Notes: generated from the sequence alone by a model not told the origin. A DNA stretch of 64,000 bases from Comamonas avium (GCF_014836675.1 NZ_JACSQK010000004.1:447501-511500); one strand, 5' to 3'. Positions 27,997 through 38,554 are shown, counted from the first letter of the stretch. Numbers and translations are program-made.

Positions 27997-28578
27997 TCAG
28001 TGCTTTTGTAGGAAAGCTGCTACGGCGCGCGGATAGATCACATGCTCTTGTGTAAGCACGCGCGCGGCCAGTGTCTGTGCAGTATCGTCTGGCAAAACAG
28101 GAACGGCGGCCTGATCCAGAATGGGGCCCACATCCAGCTCGGCCGTCACGCCATGCACACTGCAGCCGGCAAACTTGCAGCCCGCATCAATCGCCCGCTG
28201 GTGGGTATGCAAACCAGTAAAGGCTGGCAGCAATGAGGGGTGGATGTTGACCATTCGGCCTTCAAAGTGCTGCACAAAGCCCGGCGTCAGAATACGCATG
28301 AAGCCGGCCAGCACCACCAGCGTGGGGGTGTAACGGTCTACCACCTGCGCCAGTTGGGCATCAAAAGCCTCACGGCTGTCAAACTGCTTGTGGTTCAACA
28401 CCTCGGTGGCAATGCCGTGGTCCTTGGCAAAAACCAAGCCCTGTGCATCCGCCTTGTTACTCACGACAGCCGCCACACGAGCGCCATAGCGGCGCTCCCA
28501 GTCCTGCTGTTTGGCTGCCTTCACAATGGCAGCCATATTGGATCCGCCGCCAGAGATCAAAATCACGATGTTTTTCAT
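27997..28578 (-). CDS. purN: Phosphoribosylglycinamide formyltransferase
   Basis: A 193-residue folate-dependent enzyme that formylates GAR in purine synthesis. The start [19 protein letters not shown] is typical (SGxGSN phosphate loop). The catalytic triad Asn-His-Asp lies in [22 protein letters not shown] and [13 protein letters not shown]. It is divergent from yceH with only 21 bases between start codons, so promoters overlap the coding ends. Frame extends upstream, but that part overlaps yceH. Confidence 0.96.
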   Translation of the reverse strand: MKNIVILISGGGSNMAAIVKAAKQQDWERRYGARVAAVVSNKADAQGLVFAKDHGIATEVLNHKQFDSREAFDAQLAQVVDRYTPTLVVLAGFMRILTPGFVQHFEGRMVNIHPSLLPAFTGLHTHQRAIDAGCKFAGCSVHGVTAELDVGPILDQAAVPVLPDDTAQTLAARVLTQEHVIYPRAVAAFLQKH

Positions 28579-28599
28579 TGCGCCGCAATTATCCCTGCC

Positions 28600-29259
28600 A
28601 TGACCTTCGACCATCAGAACCATCCCCTGTCTCCGACTGAAGCACGTGTGCTTGCCACCCTCATGGAAAAAGCGCGCACCGTGCCAGACAGCTACCCCAT
28701 GACGCTCAACAGCCTGGCCAGCGGTTGTAACCAGAAAACCAGCCGTGACCCAGTGATGCAGCTGAGCGATGCGGACATTCTGGCCACGCTGGACAGTCTG
28801 CGTGACCGCCATCTGGTGATGGAAGTCAGCGGCCAGCGCGCCATGCGCTGGGAGCACAACTTTGAACGCGTGCTGGGCGTGCCCAGCCAGGCCAGCGCCC
28901 TGCTGGGGCTGCTGATGCTGCGTGGCCCACAAACCGCAGCCGAACTGCGCACCAACGCCGAGCGCTGGCACCGTTTTGCCGACACCGGATCAGTGGAAGC
29001 TTTTCTAGAAGAGCTGCAAGAGCGCAGTGAAGAAAAAGGCGGTGCACTGGTGCAATTGCAGCCCAAGGCCCCCGGTGCCCGGGAAGCACGCTGGGCGCAT
29101 TTGCTGTGCGGCACCCCCGTTGTGCCCGTACACAGTGGTAGCAATGCCACAGTAGGTCCATGCACAGATGCATCGCGCATTGAAACCCTGGAAGCGCGCG
29201 TGACCGCTCTTGAAGCACAGGTACAGCGCCTGTGCACGGCATTGGGTGATTCCGCCTAA
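28600..29259 (+). CDS. yceH: YceH/DUF480 family protein
   Basis: A 219-residue protein with two winged-helix-like repeats. Signatures: [21 protein letters not shown] and [21 protein letters not shown] near the N-terminus, [22 protein letters not shown] in the second repeat, and a C-terminal coiled coil ([17 protein letters not shown]). Function is poorly known; E. coli homologues have been tied to envelope and motility effects. ATG at 28600 is the family start. Confidence 0.9.
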   Translation: MTFDHQNHPLSPTEARVLATLMEKARTVPDSYPMTLNSLASGCNQKTSRDPVMQLSDADILATLDSLRDRHLVMEVSGQRAMRWEHNFERVLGVPSQASALLGLLMLRGPQTAAELRTNAERWHRFADTGSVEAFLEELQERSEEKGGALVQLQPKAPGAREARWAHLLCGTPVVPVHSGSNATVGPCTDASRIETLEARVTALEAQVQRLCTALGDSA

Positions 29260-29385
29260 CGGAACCAGAGGCACCTAAGCGACAAGTTCTCCGCGTTCCC
29301 CCTGTTGCTGCGCAGCAGCAGGCCGCTGCAAGCTCTCTGTCATGGCGGACTGGATGTCCGTCTTGCTAACTAGGAGAGCACCTGC

Positions 29386-30567
29386 ATGGACTTGGCATAC
29401 ACGCCCGAAGAACAGGCCTTCCGCGAAGAAGTACGCGCTTGGCTCAATGACCACCTCGACCCCGCACTGGCCACCAAGGTGCGCGAAGACCAACGCCTGA
29501 GCCGTGATGACATTCAAGGCTGGGCCAAGGTGCTTGGTAAAAAAGGCTGGCTGGCCTATGGCTGGCCACAGGCATTCGGTGGCCCCGGTTGGGGGGCTGT
29601 GCAAAAGCACGTATTTGCCGAAGAGCTGGCCCGCGCAGGTGCTCCCGCCATCGTGCCGTTTGGCCCCGTGATGGTGGCCCCGGTCATCATGGCATTTGGC
29701 ACCCCTGAGCAGCAAAAGCGCTTCTTGCCCGGAATTGCCAGCGGTGAAGTCTGGTGGAGCCAGGGCTACAGCGAACCCGGTTCGGGCTCTGACCTGGCCA
29801 GCGTCAAAACCCGCGCCGAGCGCGTGGGCGACCACTACATTGTCAACGGCCAAAAGACCTGGACCACACTGGGCCAGCATGGCGACTGGATGTTCAATCT
29901 GGTGCGCACCAGCAACGAAGGCAAGCCGCAAACCGGCATCAGCTTCTTGCTGCTGGACATGAAAAGCCCCGGTGTAACGGTACGCCCCATCAAGTTGCTG
30001 GATGGCGAGTGCGAAGTCAACGAAGTCTTTTTTGACAACGTGAAAGTGCCCGCTGACCAGCTGATTGGCGAAGAAAACAAGGGCTGGACCTACGCCAAGC
30101 ACTTGCTGGCCCACGAACGCACCAACATTGCCGATGTAAACCGCAGCAAGCGCGAGCTGGAGCGCCTCAAACGCATTGCCAAGCAAGAAGGCGTGTGGGA
30201 AGACCAGCGCTTTCGCGACCAGATCGCCCTGCTGGAAGTGGACATCGTGGCGCTGGAAATGCTGGTGCTGCGCGTGCTGTCGGCTGAGAAAAGCGGCAAG
30301 AACTCGCTGGACATTGCAGGCCTGCTCAAGATCAAGGGCAGCGAAATCCAGCAACGTTACACCGAGTTGATGATGCTGGCCGCCGGACCCTACAGCCTGC
30401 CTTTCATCCAAGAGGCCATGGCCGCAGGCTGGCAAGGTGACTTTCCCGGTGGCGAGGTGGCCAACGCGCCGCTGGCCAGCCGCTACTTCAACATGCGCAA
30501 AACCACCATTTACGGTGGCAGCAATGAAGTTCAAAGAAACATCGTCGCTCAGACGCTGCTGGGTTAA
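29386..30567 (+). CDS. Acyl-CoA dehydrogenase, PimC-like large subunit
   Basis: A 393-residue FAD-dependent acyl-CoA dehydrogenase similar to the large subunit of pimeloyl-CoA dehydrogenase. FAD/acyl motifs are visible: WWSQGYSEPGSGSDLASVKT, QKTWTTLGQHGDWMF, RTNIADVNRSKRELER. At the usual catalytic glutamate position (IYEG in MCAD) it reads TIYGGSNEVQRN, so Glu is Gly; this is usual for one subunit of heteromeric enzymes. Followed 17 bases later by the small-subunit gene. Likely acts on CoA-thioesters of dicarboxylic or other bulky acids. Upstream 29260-29385 is a leader without visible features. Confidence 0.88.
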   Translation: MDLAYTPEEQAFREEVRAWLNDHLDPALATKVREDQRLSRDDIQGWAKVLGKKGWLAYGWPQAFGGPGWGAVQKHVFAEELARAGAPAIVPFGPVMVAPVIMAFGTPEQQKRFLPGIASGEVWWSQGYSEPGSGSDLASVKTRAERVGDHYIVNGQKTWTTLGQHGDWMFNLVRTSNEGKPQTGISFLLLDMKSPGVTVRPIKLLDGECEVNEVFFDNVKVPADQLIGEENKGWTYAKHLLAHERTNIADVNRSKRELERLKRIAKQEGVWEDQRFRDQIALLEVDIVALEMLVLRVLSAEKSGKNSLDIAGLLKIKGSEIQQRYTELMMLAAGPYSLPFIQEAMAAGWQGDFPGGEVANAPLASRYFNMRKTTIYGGSNEVQRNIVAQTLLG

Positions 30568-30584
30568 GACAGGGAGACAAGCAC

Positions 30585-31703
30585 ATGGATTTCGATTTTT
30601 CTGACGATCAGCAGCAACTGCGTGATGCTGCCCGCCGCTGGGTAGATAAGGCCTACAGTTTTGAGCACCGCCGTGCAGCGGTAGCCGCTGGCGGTTTTAG
30701 CCGCGATACCTGGAATGCCCTGGCCGAACTGGGCCTGACCGCCTTGAACGTGCCCGAAGAGCACGGTGGCATGGGCATGGGCGCCGTGGAAGCCATGGTG
30801 GTGATGGAAGAGATGGGCCGAGGCATGGTGCTGGAGCCACTGGCGCAAAGCTTGATAGCCGCCAAGGTACTGGCCAATTACGGCACCGATACCGTGCAAG
30901 CCGATTGGCTGCCCCGCATTGCCAGTGGCGAAGCGCTGGTGGTGCTGGCACACCAGGAACGCCGTGCGCGCTATCGCCTTGATAAATGCGAGTCAAAGGC
31001 AACCCAAACGCCCACTGGATATACGCTGACAGCTCACAAAAGCTTAGTTCCTGCAGGCGATCAGGCCGATGCCTTCTTGGTACCAGCCCTGCTCAATGGC
31101 ACACAGGCATTGTTTCTGCTGGAGCGCAGCGCGCCGGGCGTAACCACACGCGGCTATCTCACCCAAGACGGTAGCCGCGCAGCTGAAGTCGAAGCCGAAC
31201 ACAGCCCCGCCACGCTGGTTACACCCGAAGGGCTGGCTGCGCTGGAGCTGGCTGTCGATATCGGCAGCGCCGCAGTCTGTGCCGAGGCTGTGGGGGTGAT
31301 GGACCAGGTGATGACCATCACCGCCGACTACCTGAACCAGCGCAAGCAGTTTGGCGTGGCGATTGCCAGCTTTCAGGCCTTACGCCACCGCCTTGCCGAT
31401 ATGAAGATGCAGCTGGAGCTGGCACGGTCCATGAGCTACTACGCCAGCCTGCAGCTGGAGCAGCCCGCCGAACAGCGCCGCCGCGCCATTGCTCGTGCGC
31501 GCGTGCAGCTAGGCCAATCCATGCGTTTTGTCGGGCAGCAAGCCGTGCAACTGCACGGTGGCATTGGTGTAACGGATGAGTACATCGTTTCGCACCAGTT
31601 CAAAAAGCTGACACAACTGGAGATGACCTACGGTGACAGCCTGCACCATCTGGGCGAAGTCTGCGCACGTATGCAAGCCACCGCAGGCGTAGCTGATACA
31701 TAA
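30585..31703 (+). CDS. Acyl-CoA dehydrogenase, PimD-like small subunit
   Basis: A 372-residue acyl-CoA dehydrogenase family protein similar to the small subunit of pimeloyl-CoA dehydrogenase. N-terminal helical domain with LGLTALNVPEEHGGMGMG; C-terminal domain with YLNQRKQFGVAIASFQALRHRLADM and QLHGGIGVTDEY. It presumably forms a heteromer with the preceding protein. A ribosome binding site (AGGGAGA) lies ahead of the ATG. A terminator follows. Confidence 0.88.
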   Translation: MDFDFSDDQQQLRDAARRWVDKAYSFEHRRAAVAAGGFSRDTWNALAELGLTALNVPEEHGGMGMGAVEAMVVMEEMGRGMVLEPLAQSLIAAKVLANYGTDTVQADWLPRIASGEALVVLAHQERRARYRLDKCESKATQTPTGYTLTAHKSLVPAGDQADAFLVPALLNGTQALFLLERSAPGVTTRGYLTQDGSRAAEVEAEHSPATLVTPEGLAALELAVDIGSAAVCAEAVGVMDQVMTITADYLNQRKQFGVAIASFQALRHRLADMKMQLELARSMSYYASLQLEQPAEQRRRAIARARVQLGQSMRFVGQQAVQLHGGIGVTDEYIVSHQFKKLTQLEMTYGDSLHHLGEVCARMQATAGVADT

Positions 31704-31721
31704 CCTGCACCCACAATGAGC

Positions 31722-31752
31722 AAAAAGGCCACCTTGCGGTGGCCTTTTTTTC
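31722..31752 (+). terminator. Terminator after the acyl-CoA dehydrogenase pair
   Basis: Stem AAAGGCCACC / GGTGGCCTTT with a TTGC loop, then T8 on the plus strand. The A-run on the left lets it also serve the convergent bestrophin gene. Confidence 0.9.
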
Positions 31753-31776
31753 AGCTCCAGTCTGCGCTGTGCGTCT

Positions 31777-32724
31777 TCAGGTCAGCCTGCACTCCACAGG
31801 TTGCATGGGCGCTGGCAAATCTGGGTCGCCCAGTAATTGCAGCAGATTGATTTCCATACTGCGGCACATGGCATCGAGTGGCAGATCGTTGTTCTCTGTA
31901 CCAAAAGGCTCCTCCAGTTCATCGCCCAGCGCATCCAGGCCAAAGAAGGTGTAAGCCACAATGGCCACCACAAAAGGTGTCATGAAACCTGTCACATCCA
32001 CCAGCCCGAAAGGTAGCAAAAAACAGTACAGGTGGGCTGTACGGTGCAACAACAAGGTGTACGAAAACGGAATGGGGGTGTAGCGCAGGCGCTCGCACGA
32101 GGCTGCGGCAAATGTCATGTGCGTCAGCGTTTCATCCATCTTGGTGGCGGTGCAAGGGTCCATCAGCCCTTGACGCAAACACTCTGCCAGGTCATTGGCA
32201 TTCGCTTGCACGATGGCATCACCTCGATAGGGCAAAGGCAGGTTGCGCACTTTGTCCCAATCTGCAGCAGTCAGCCAGCGCTCCACGGAACGGTCATCTA
32301 CGTGGTCACGCAACTGAGCGCGCAAGGCATGGGCATGGGCAATCGCGCGGTGCACGATGCGCACGCGCACGTCCCCTTCGCGGTTACTCGGATCCAGTGG
32401 CTGATCCAGACCAATCAGGCTCAGACACTGGCGCGCCAAAACCCGGGCTCGAATGTTCAGATCCCCCCACAGCTTGCGCCCTTCCCAGTAACGGTCGTAA
32501 GCGGTGTTGTTCCTGAAGCCCAGAAAAATGGCCAGCGGCAAACCAATCAGTGTGAAAGGAATAGGGGTGACCGTGATCTTGATATCGAACAGGTTGCCGT
32601 GAGCCAGAGTCACCAGTGCTGCCAGCAAGATGTTGAGGCTGAGCTTCCAACGGATGCGCTGCAGAACGGACCCTCTCGAGATGAGAAATAAGGTCAGCCC
32701 ATTGGGTCGCTCTTGAACAATCAT
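31777..32724 (-). CDS. Bestrophin-family inner-membrane channel protein
   Basis: A 315-residue protein of the bestrophin/UPF0187 family. It has N-terminal hydrophobic segments (about 25-45 and 55-75), the signature LAIFLGFRNNTAYDRYWEGRKLWG (about 64-87), and two C-terminal segments around 225-262 (LLLHRTAHLYCFLLPFGL, FVVAIVAYTFFGLDALGDELEEPFG). Bacterial members are pentameric anion or cation channels; the physiological role is unknown. Monocistronic. Confidence 0.9.
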   Translation of the reverse strand: MIVQERPNGLTLFLISRGSVLQRIRWKLSLNILLAALVTLAHGNLFDIKITVTPIPFTLIGLPLAIFLGFRNNTAYDRYWEGRKLWGDLNIRARVLARQCLSLIGLDQPLDPSNREGDVRVRIVHRAIAHAHALRAQLRDHVDDRSVERWLTAADWDKVRNLPLPYRGDAIVQANANDLAECLRQGLMDPCTATKMDETLTHMTFAAASCERLRYTPIPFSYTLLLHRTAHLYCFLLPFGLVDVTGFMTPFVVAIVAYTFFGLDALGDELEEPFGTENNDLPLDAMCRSMEINLLQLLGDPDLPAPMQPVECRLT

Positions 32725-32781
32725 GGTGGCATGTGCAATTAAGGGAAAACCCTATATTTCACCACGCAGCCAGAGCTGATT

Positions 32782-33381
32782 TCAGGCATCGCTGCAATTT
32801 TCAAACTCTAAAGCATGGTCTTTGCTCTGTGCCTGCCGCGATGTCTTGGGCACATGCATGCGCAAAAACTCCATTTGATCGGCCAGGATGCGGCGGTTGC
32901 GAAGAATGAAGTCCTCCCAGATGCTGGGTACATAGGGTGCATATAGCAGCGGCATGCGCGCCTGCTCAGGAGTACGAGGGCCTTTGCGGTGATTGCAGCC
33001 TTTACAGGCCGTGACCAGATTCATCCAGGTGTTCTGGCCCTGCTGACAGATGGGCAGGATGTGCTCGCGCGTCAGGTGCTCCACCGCCAGGGTCTTGCCG
33101 CAATAGGCGCACACATTGCAGTCGCGGGCGAAGAGCTTGGTATTGGTCAAGCCCGGTTTCATGCCATGGGGGTTGACACGGGGCACGCCACGCGTGCCGA
33201 TGATGCTGTGCACTTCAATGCACGACTGCTGGCCTGTTGCAGCGTTATGTCCACCGTGAAATACAGCCACAGAGGATCCCATGGTCCAGCGCACATCATC
33301 TGCGGCGTAGTGCAGCACGGCATCTTCCAGCGTGATCCATGACTGGGGCAAGCCATGGGCGGACAGCTTCAAAACTCTCAC
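32782..33381 (-). CDS. HNH endonuclease-domain protein
   Basis: A 199-residue protein with an HNH nuclease fold in its middle: FARDCNVCAYCGKTL gives the first zinc Cys pair, LTREHILPICQQG the first His, and NTWMNLVTACKGCNHRKG the Asn and second Cys pair. Such small genomic HNH proteins are widespread in Burkholderiales and not linked to a mobile element here. The N-terminal 75 residues are not recognised. Start ATG at 33381. Confidence 0.87.
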   Translation of the reverse strand: MRVLKLSAHGLPQSWITLEDAVLHYAADDVRWTMGSSVAVFHGGHNAATGQQSCIEVHSIIGTRGVPRVNPHGMKPGLTNTKLFARDCNVCAYCGKTLAVEHLTREHILPICQQGQNTWMNLVTACKGCNHRKGPRTPEQARMPLLYAPYVPSIWEDFILRNRRILADQMEFLRMHVPKTSRQAQSKDHALEFENCSDA

Positions 33382-33537
33382 GTTCGGCCTCCTTGCATAA
33401 CGGCAGGCAATGCTGTGTCACCCGCAGTCGGGCTAAGCGCGCCGTCCATCTTCAGAGCAATATACTTGCTTTCGGTGACAACCTGCCACCACGACACATA
33501 CGGCAGGTTTTGCAAGCTATAAAAACCCAAGCACACA

Positions 33538-34572
33538 ATGAAGATTTTTCGCGGATTCAAGCACCCGGGATTGGCCCCACATTGCGCCGTCACGATCGGC
33601 AACTTTGACGGCGTACACCGGGGACACCAAGCCATGCTGGCATTGCTGTCCGCCGAAGCTGCGCAGCGCCATATTCCCACTTGCGTCCTGACGTTTGAGC
33701 CGCACCCGCGCGACTACTTCGCTGAAAAATTCAAGAAGCCTGAGCTGGCACCTGCCCGTGTAGGCACGCTGCGCGACAAGCTCTCGCAACTGGAGTTTTG
33801 TGGTGTGGACCAAGTGGTGGTTCTGCCCTTTAACCAAGCCTTGGCCAGCCAGTCACCAGAGGCATTTATTCAGCAAGTCCTTCTGGATGGTCTGGGTGCC
33901 CAATATATTTTGGTGGGCGATGACTTCAAGTTTGGCTCCCAGCGTGCTGGTGACTACGCCATGCTGGATGCCGCCGGTCAAAAGCTGGGGTTTGATGTGG
34001 CGCGCATGAACAGCTACGAGGTACATGGCGAGCGTGTCTCCAGCACCACCGTGCGTGCTGCCCTGGCGCAGGGAAATATGGCTTTGGCCGCGCAGATGCT
34101 GGGACACCCCTACACCATCTCCGGTCATGTGGTTCATGGCCGCAAGCTGGGGCGCCAGTTGGCCGAATCAGCCCCCGGTGCCATGGACGGATTTCGCACC
34201 TTGAACCTGCGCTTTAACCACTGGAAACCCGCTGCCAGCGGCATTTTTGCCGTACTGGTGCATGGCTTGACCGAAGCGCCGCTGCGCGGTGTCGCCAACC
34301 TGGGGGTGCGCCCTTCCATTGACCCCAACGATGTCAATGGCGGGCGCGTCTTGCTAGAGACCCATTGCCTCGATTGGCCGCCTCAACTCGGTGGCGAAGG
34401 GGGCTACGGTAAAATCATCCGCGTGGAACTTTTGCACAAACTGCACGACGAGCTGAAATACGACAGTCTGGCCGCCCTCACTGAAGGCATTGCCAGGGAC
34501 TGCGATGACGCGCGCGCGTTTTTCGCAACCTATACCGAAACGCATCGCCAAACCACGCGCGACCGAATTTGA
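33538..34572 (+). CDS. ribF: Bifunctional riboflavin kinase/FAD synthetase
   Basis: A 344-residue enzyme making FMN from riboflavin and FAD from FMN. The N-terminal adenylyltransferase domain has TIGNFDGVHRGHQAML (about 20-35) and LTFEPHPRDYF; VGDDFKFGSQRAGDY follows. The C-terminal kinase domain has LGHPYTISGHVVHGRKLGR, RTLNLRF and GVANLGVRPSIDP. First gene of ribF-ileS-lspA. No FMN riboswitch is visible upstream of it. Confidence 0.96.
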   Translation: MKIFRGFKHPGLAPHCAVTIGNFDGVHRGHQAMLALLSAEAAQRHIPTCVLTFEPHPRDYFAEKFKKPELAPARVGTLRDKLSQLEFCGVDQVVVLPFNQALASQSPEAFIQQVLLDGLGAQYILVGDDFKFGSQRAGDYAMLDAAGQKLGFDVARMNSYEVHGERVSSTTVRAALAQGNMALAAQMLGHPYTISGHVVHGRKLGRQLAESAPGAMDGFRTLNLRFNHWKPAASGIFAVLVHGLTEAPLRGVANLGVRPSIDPNDVNGGRVLLETHCLDWPPQLGGEGGYGKIIRVELLHKLHDELKYDSLAALTEGIARDCDDARAFFATYTETHRQTTRDRI

Positions 34573-34670
34573 CGCTCGCCTTCGTCAGCTCGGGTGCCGG
34601 CTGCGCCCGGTGCTCCTCCCCCGCTTTTTTAGCCCGGCCCTAAAGCCCGGCATGCCTTCAAGGTTCCCCC

Positions 34671-37526
34671 ATGTCTGAATCGAAATCCAACAAGCCCGAA
34701 GCGTCCGTGTACCGCGCCACGCTGAATATGCCTGACACGCCATTCCCCATGCGCGGCGATTTGCCCAAGCGCGAGCCCCAGTGGGCCAAGGACTGGGATG
34801 AGCAAGGCGTCTACAAGAAATTGCGTGTGGCCCGTGCGGGTGCGCCCAAGTTCATCTTGCACGACGGCCCACCGTACGCCAACGGACAGATCCACATCGG
34901 ACATGCAGTGAACAAGGTGCTCAAGGACATGATCGTCAAGAGCCGCCAGCTGGAAGGCTACGACGCGCTGTACGCACCCGGCTGGGATTGCCACGGCCTG
35001 CCCATCGAAAACGCCATTGAAAAGCTGCATGGCCGCAACCTGCCCCGCGACGAGATGCAGGCCAAGAGCCGCGCTTTTGCCACCGCGCAGATCGCACAGC
35101 AAATGGTGGACTTCAAGCGCCTGGGTGTCCTGGGTGAATGGGATCACCCCTACAAAACCATGAACTACGCCAACGAGGCCGCCGAGTTGCGCGCCTTGAA
35201 GAAGGTGATGGAGCGTGGCTTTGTCTACCGCGGTCTCAAGCCCGTGTACTGGTGCTTTGACTGCGCGTCGTCGCTGGCCGAGTTTGAGATCGAATACGCA
35301 GACAAGCAGTCGCAGACGCTGGATGTGATGTTCCCTGCCGCCGAGCCCGCCAAGCTGGCTGCCGCCTTTGGCCTGCCTTCGCTGAACAAAGAAGCCTTTG
35401 TGGTGATCTGGACCACCACCGCGTGGACCATTCCTGCCAACCAGGCGCTGAACGTCAACCCCGATCTGGAATACAGCCTGGTGGACACCGAACGTGGCCT
35501 GCTGGTGCTGGCCTCTGCGTTGGTTGAAAAGTGCCTGGCACGCTGGAAGATGGAAGGCGCCGTGGTGGCCACAGCCCAGGGCAAACAGCTGGACCACATG
35601 CCCTTCAAGCACCCGCTGGCGCACGTGGACAAGGGCTTTGACCGCATCTCTCCCGTGTATCTGGCCGAATACGCCACCGCCGACGACGGTACCGGTATCG
35701 TGCACTCGGCCCCCGCCTATGGTGTGGATGACTTCAACTCCTGCATCAGCAATGGCATGGAGTACAAGAACATTCTCAACCCCGTGCAAGGCAACGGCGT
35801 GTACGCAGCCGATCTGCCCATGTTTGGCGGCCAGCACATCTGGAAGGCCGTGCCCGTTATTCTTGACGCCCTGAAGGTAGCCAATCGCCTGATGGACACC
35901 ACCAGCCTGACGCACAGTTACCCGCATTGCTGGCGCCACAAGACGCCGGTGATCTACCGCGCCGCTGCGCAGTGGTTCATCCGCATGGACGAAGGCGAAG
36001 GCGTGTTCACCGACCCTGCGCAAAAACCTGCGCAAACGTTGCGTCAGATTGCGCTGGATGCCATCGAGCAAACCAGCTTCTACCCCGAAAATGGCCAGGA
36101 CCGCCTGCGCTCCATGATCGCAGGCCGCCCGGACTGGTGCATCTCGCGTCAGCGAAGCTGGGGTGTGCCCATACCTTTCTTCCTGCATGTGGATACGGGC
36201 GCGTTGCACCCCCGCACCATGGAGATCATCGACCAGGCGGCAGCCATGGTCGAGACCGGCGGTATCGAGGCCTGGAGCCGCGTGACCACCGAAGAAATTC
36301 TGGGCACTGAAGAAGCCAAGCACTACACCAAGAGCACCGACATTCTGGAAGTGTGGTTTGACTCTGGCTCCACCTTCTGGCACGTGCTGCGCGGCACGCA
36401 CCCTGAGCATCACCACGACAAAGGCCCCGAGGCCGACCTGTATCTGGAAGGCCATGACCAGCACCGTGGCTGGTTCCACAGTTCGCTGCTGCTGTCCTCG
36501 GCCATCTTCGGCCGTGCGCCGTATCGCGGTCTGCTAACGCACGGTTTCACCGTGGACGGTCAGGGCAAGAAGATGTCCAAGTCCGTGGGCAACACCGTGG
36601 CCCCGCAGGACGTGTCCAACAAGATGGGCGCAGAAATCATCCGCCTGTGGGTGGCTTCGACCGATTACTCGGGCGATCTGGGTATCGACGACAAAATCTT
36701 GGCCCGCGTGGTGGACAGCTACCGCCGCATTCGCAACACGCTGCGCTTTTTGCTGGCCAATACCAGCGACTTCGATGCCGCCACCGAATCGGTGGCCTAC
36801 GCCGACATGCTGGAGATTGACCAGTACGCACTGGCACGTGCGGCTGAGCTGCAAAAAGACATCCTGGCGCACTACAAGGTGTATGAATTCCACCCCGTGG
36901 TTGCCAAGATTCAGTTGTTCTGCTCGGAAGACCTGGGCGGCTTTTATCTGGACGTGCTAAAGGACCGCCTGTACACCAGCGCACCCAAGAGCCTGGCCCG
37001 CCGCTCGGCACAAACCGCACTGCACCAGATCACCCACGCGCTGCTGCGCTGGATGGCTCCGTTTTTGTCGTTCACCGCTGAAGAAGCGTGGAAGATTTTT
37101 GGTCACAGCGAATCCATCTTCCTGGAGCAATTTACCGATCTGCCCGAAGGCAGCGAGGCCTTGCTGGCCAAGTGGAAGCGTCTGTGCGAAATCCGCAATG
37201 TGGTCAACAAAGACATCGAAGTGGTGCGCGGCACCGGCGCTGTCGGCTCTTCTTTGCAAGCTGAAGTCACTTTGACGGCAGAGCCCGAAGACCTGGCCCT
37301 GCTGCAAAGCCTCAGGGATGACCTGAAGTTTGTCTTCATTACCTCTGCAGCGACTGCCGTGGCCGGCGACGCACTGAGCACAACTGTGAAAGCCAGCGAG
37401 CACGCCAAGTGCGAGCGTTGCTGGCACTACCGCGACGATGTGGGCGTGAACCCCGCACACCCCACACTGTGCGGCCGTTGCGACAGCAACCTGTACGGTG
37501 ACGGCGAAGTGCGCACCAAGGCTTAA
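34671..37526 (+). CDS. ileS: Isoleucyl-tRNA synthetase
   Basis: A 951-residue class I tRNA synthetase. HIGH at about 75-78, KMSKS at about 634-638, the CP1 editing domain between them with [10 protein letters not shown] and [14 protein letters not shown], and a C-terminal zinc finger C-x2-C...C-x2-C ([16 protein letters not shown]) typical of the bacterial type. It follows ribF by about 100 bases and precedes lspA, with a palindromic repeat in the ileS-lspA spacer. Confidence 0.97.
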   Translation: MSESKSNKPEASVYRATLNMPDTPFPMRGDLPKREPQWAKDWDEQGVYKKLRVARAGAPKFILHDGPPYANGQIHIGHAVNKVLKDMIVKSRQLEGYDALYAPGWDCHGLPIENAIEKLHGRNLPRDEMQAKSRAFATAQIAQQMVDFKRLGVLGEWDHPYKTMNYANEAAELRALKKVMERGFVYRGLKPVYWCFDCASSLAEFEIEYADKQSQTLDVMFPAAEPAKLAAAFGLPSLNKEAFVVIWTTTAWTIPANQALNVNPDLEYSLVDTERGLLVLASALVEKCLARWKMEGAVVATAQGKQLDHMPFKHPLAHVDKGFDRISPVYLAEYATADDGTGIVHSAPAYGVDDFNSCISNGMEYKNILNPVQGNGVYAADLPMFGGQHIWKAVPVILDALKVANRLMDTTSLTHSYPHCWRHKTPVIYRAAAQWFIRMDEGEGVFTDPAQKPAQTLRQIALDAIEQTSFYPENGQDRLRSMIAGRPDWCISRQRSWGVPIPFFLHVDTGALHPRTMEIIDQAAAMVETGGIEAWSRVTTEEILGTEEAKHYTKSTDILEVWFDSGSTFWHVLRGTHPEHHHDKGPEADLYLEGHDQHRGWFHSSLLLSSAIFGRAPYRGLLTHGFTVDGQGKKMSKSVGNTVAPQDVSNKMGAEIIRLWVASTDYSGDLGIDDKILARVVDSYRRIRNTLRFLLANTSDFDAATESVAYADMLEIDQYALARAAELQKDILAHYKVYEFHPVVAKIQLFCSEDLGGFYLDVLKDRLYTSAPKSLARRSAQTALHQITHALLRWMAPFLSFTAEEAWKIFGHSESIFLEQFTDLPEGSEALLAKWKRLCEIRNVVNKDIEVVRGTGAVGSSLQAEVTLTAEPEDLALLQSLRDDLKFVFITSAATAVAGDALSTTVKASEHAKCERCWHYRDDVGVNPAHPTLCGRCDSNLYGDGEVRTKA

Positions 37527-37539
37527 ACATGCTGGCAAA

Positions 37540-37576
37540 CGCTGGGATCGCTCTTACAAAAAGAGCACCCAGCGCT
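37540..37576. other. Strong hairpin between ileS and lspA
   Basis: CGCTGGG-ATC-GCTCTT-ACAAA-AAGAGC-AC-CCAGCG forms a two-segment stem. Its right side is the left arm of repeat copy B. It has no T-run, so it is more likely an RNA processing or stability structure than a terminator. Confidence 0.6.
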
Positions 37577-37652
37577 TGTATTCACTAGATTTCAAATATA
37601 TTTCATATTGAAACCTAGCATTCACGGCGTTAAACGCTATTGTTTTAAAACG
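37556..37652. repeat. Palindromic intergenic repeat, copy B
   Basis: Near-complete copy inside the ileS-lspA spacer. Left arm AGCACCCAGCGCTTGTAT is identical to the reverse complement of the right arm of copy C. The core TTTCAAATATATTTCATATTGAAA matches the core of copy C at 20 of 24 bases. The right arm (CGGCGTTAAACGCTATTGTTTTAAA) is more diverged. Confidence 0.8.
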
Positions 37653-37674
37653 ACTTCACCTTCAAAGGCACGCC

Positions 37675-38196
37675 ATGCGCTCTTCGGCAACTCTCCCCAG
37701 TGGTGCAATCCGCAAGCCTGCTTATTGGCCCTGGCTGTTATGGGCAGCATTGCTCATTGGGGTGGATCAGTTCACCAAACAGTGGATCTTGAGCTTCTAC
37801 CAATACGGTGACTGGACGCCCATCACCAGCTTCTTCAACATTGTGCGCGCGCACAACACCGGGGCAGCCTTTTCATTTCTGGCCAGTGCCGACGGCTGGC
37901 AGCGCTGGCTGTTTGTGGGCATTGGCGCGGTAGCGACCGTGCTTATCGTCTGGCAGCTGCGCAAGCACCCCGAACAAAAGTTCTTTTGCTTTGCCATCTC
38001 GTGCATTCTGGGCGGCGCCTTGGGCAATGTGATTGACCGCCTGCAGCACGGCTATGTGGTGGACTTTCTGGATTTTCACTGGCGCGGTTCGCACTACCCC
38101 GCCTTCAATGTGGCTGACATTGCCATCTGTATCGGGGCCGCCAGCCTGATTCTGGATGAAATTTTGCGCGCCAGACGCGCCAAAGCAGCCCGTTAA
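37675..38196 (+). CDS. lspA: Lipoprotein signal peptidase
   Basis: A 173-residue aspartyl membrane protease that removes signal peptides of diacylated prolipoproteins. Four hydrophobic segments; catalytic aspartates in [18 protein letters not shown] (first) and [13 protein letters not shown] (second). [10 protein letters not shown]-like [14 protein letters not shown] and [18 protein letters not shown] are typical. Third gene of ribF-ileS-lspA. Confidence 0.96.
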   Translation: MRSSATLPSGAIRKPAYWPWLLWAALLIGVDQFTKQWILSFYQYGDWTPITSFFNIVRAHNTGAAFSFLASADGWQRWLFVGIGAVATVLIVWQLRKHPEQKFFCFAISCILGGALGNVIDRLQHGYVVDFLDFHWRGSHYPAFNVADIAICIGAASLILDEILRARRAKAAR

Positions 38197-38222
38197 ACAC
38201 AATTCTGCCCTGCGCACCCTCT

Positions 38223-38262
38223 ACCCGCTGATCCGTTGTGGCAGCGGGTTTTTTCTTTTTTG
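38223..38262 (+). terminator. Terminator after lspA
   Basis: Stem ACCCGCTG / CAGCGGGT around ATCCGTTGTGG, then TTTTTCTTTTTT on the plus strand. The rest of the gap to 38554 shows no gene. Confidence 0.87.
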
Positions 38263-38554
38263 CACTCGACGTGTCGGCGTTTTCATGCGCCCAGCCGTTG
38301 ATCAGGCTTGTGAAGCTCCATGGCTGTCGTGGCTCGTGGCATAGGCCACCGTGCCATTCACTTCGCAACCCGCAGCCGCTGCAAGACTCAGGGTATTCCC
38401 TTTAGCGTATGAAAAATTTTAGATCCAGTCTAAAAAGAACAGAAACGAAAACTATATTCACTCAATCCGCACTGAAATGTGCGTCTTGGAGCGTACCCCA
38501 GAGCCATGCATGGGCGGTCAGGGGTATATTCGATCGCTTCCTCGCTTGCCGCAC

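Noticed and set aside
34629-36479. A 616-codon minus-strand frame
   Set aside because: Antisense shadow of ileS, whose plus-strand frame has HIGH, KMSKS and the zinc finger.
38345-38554. PHO box upstream of the Na/Pi cotransporter
   Set aside because: No pair of CTGTCAT-like repeats with 4-base spacing is present on either strand.
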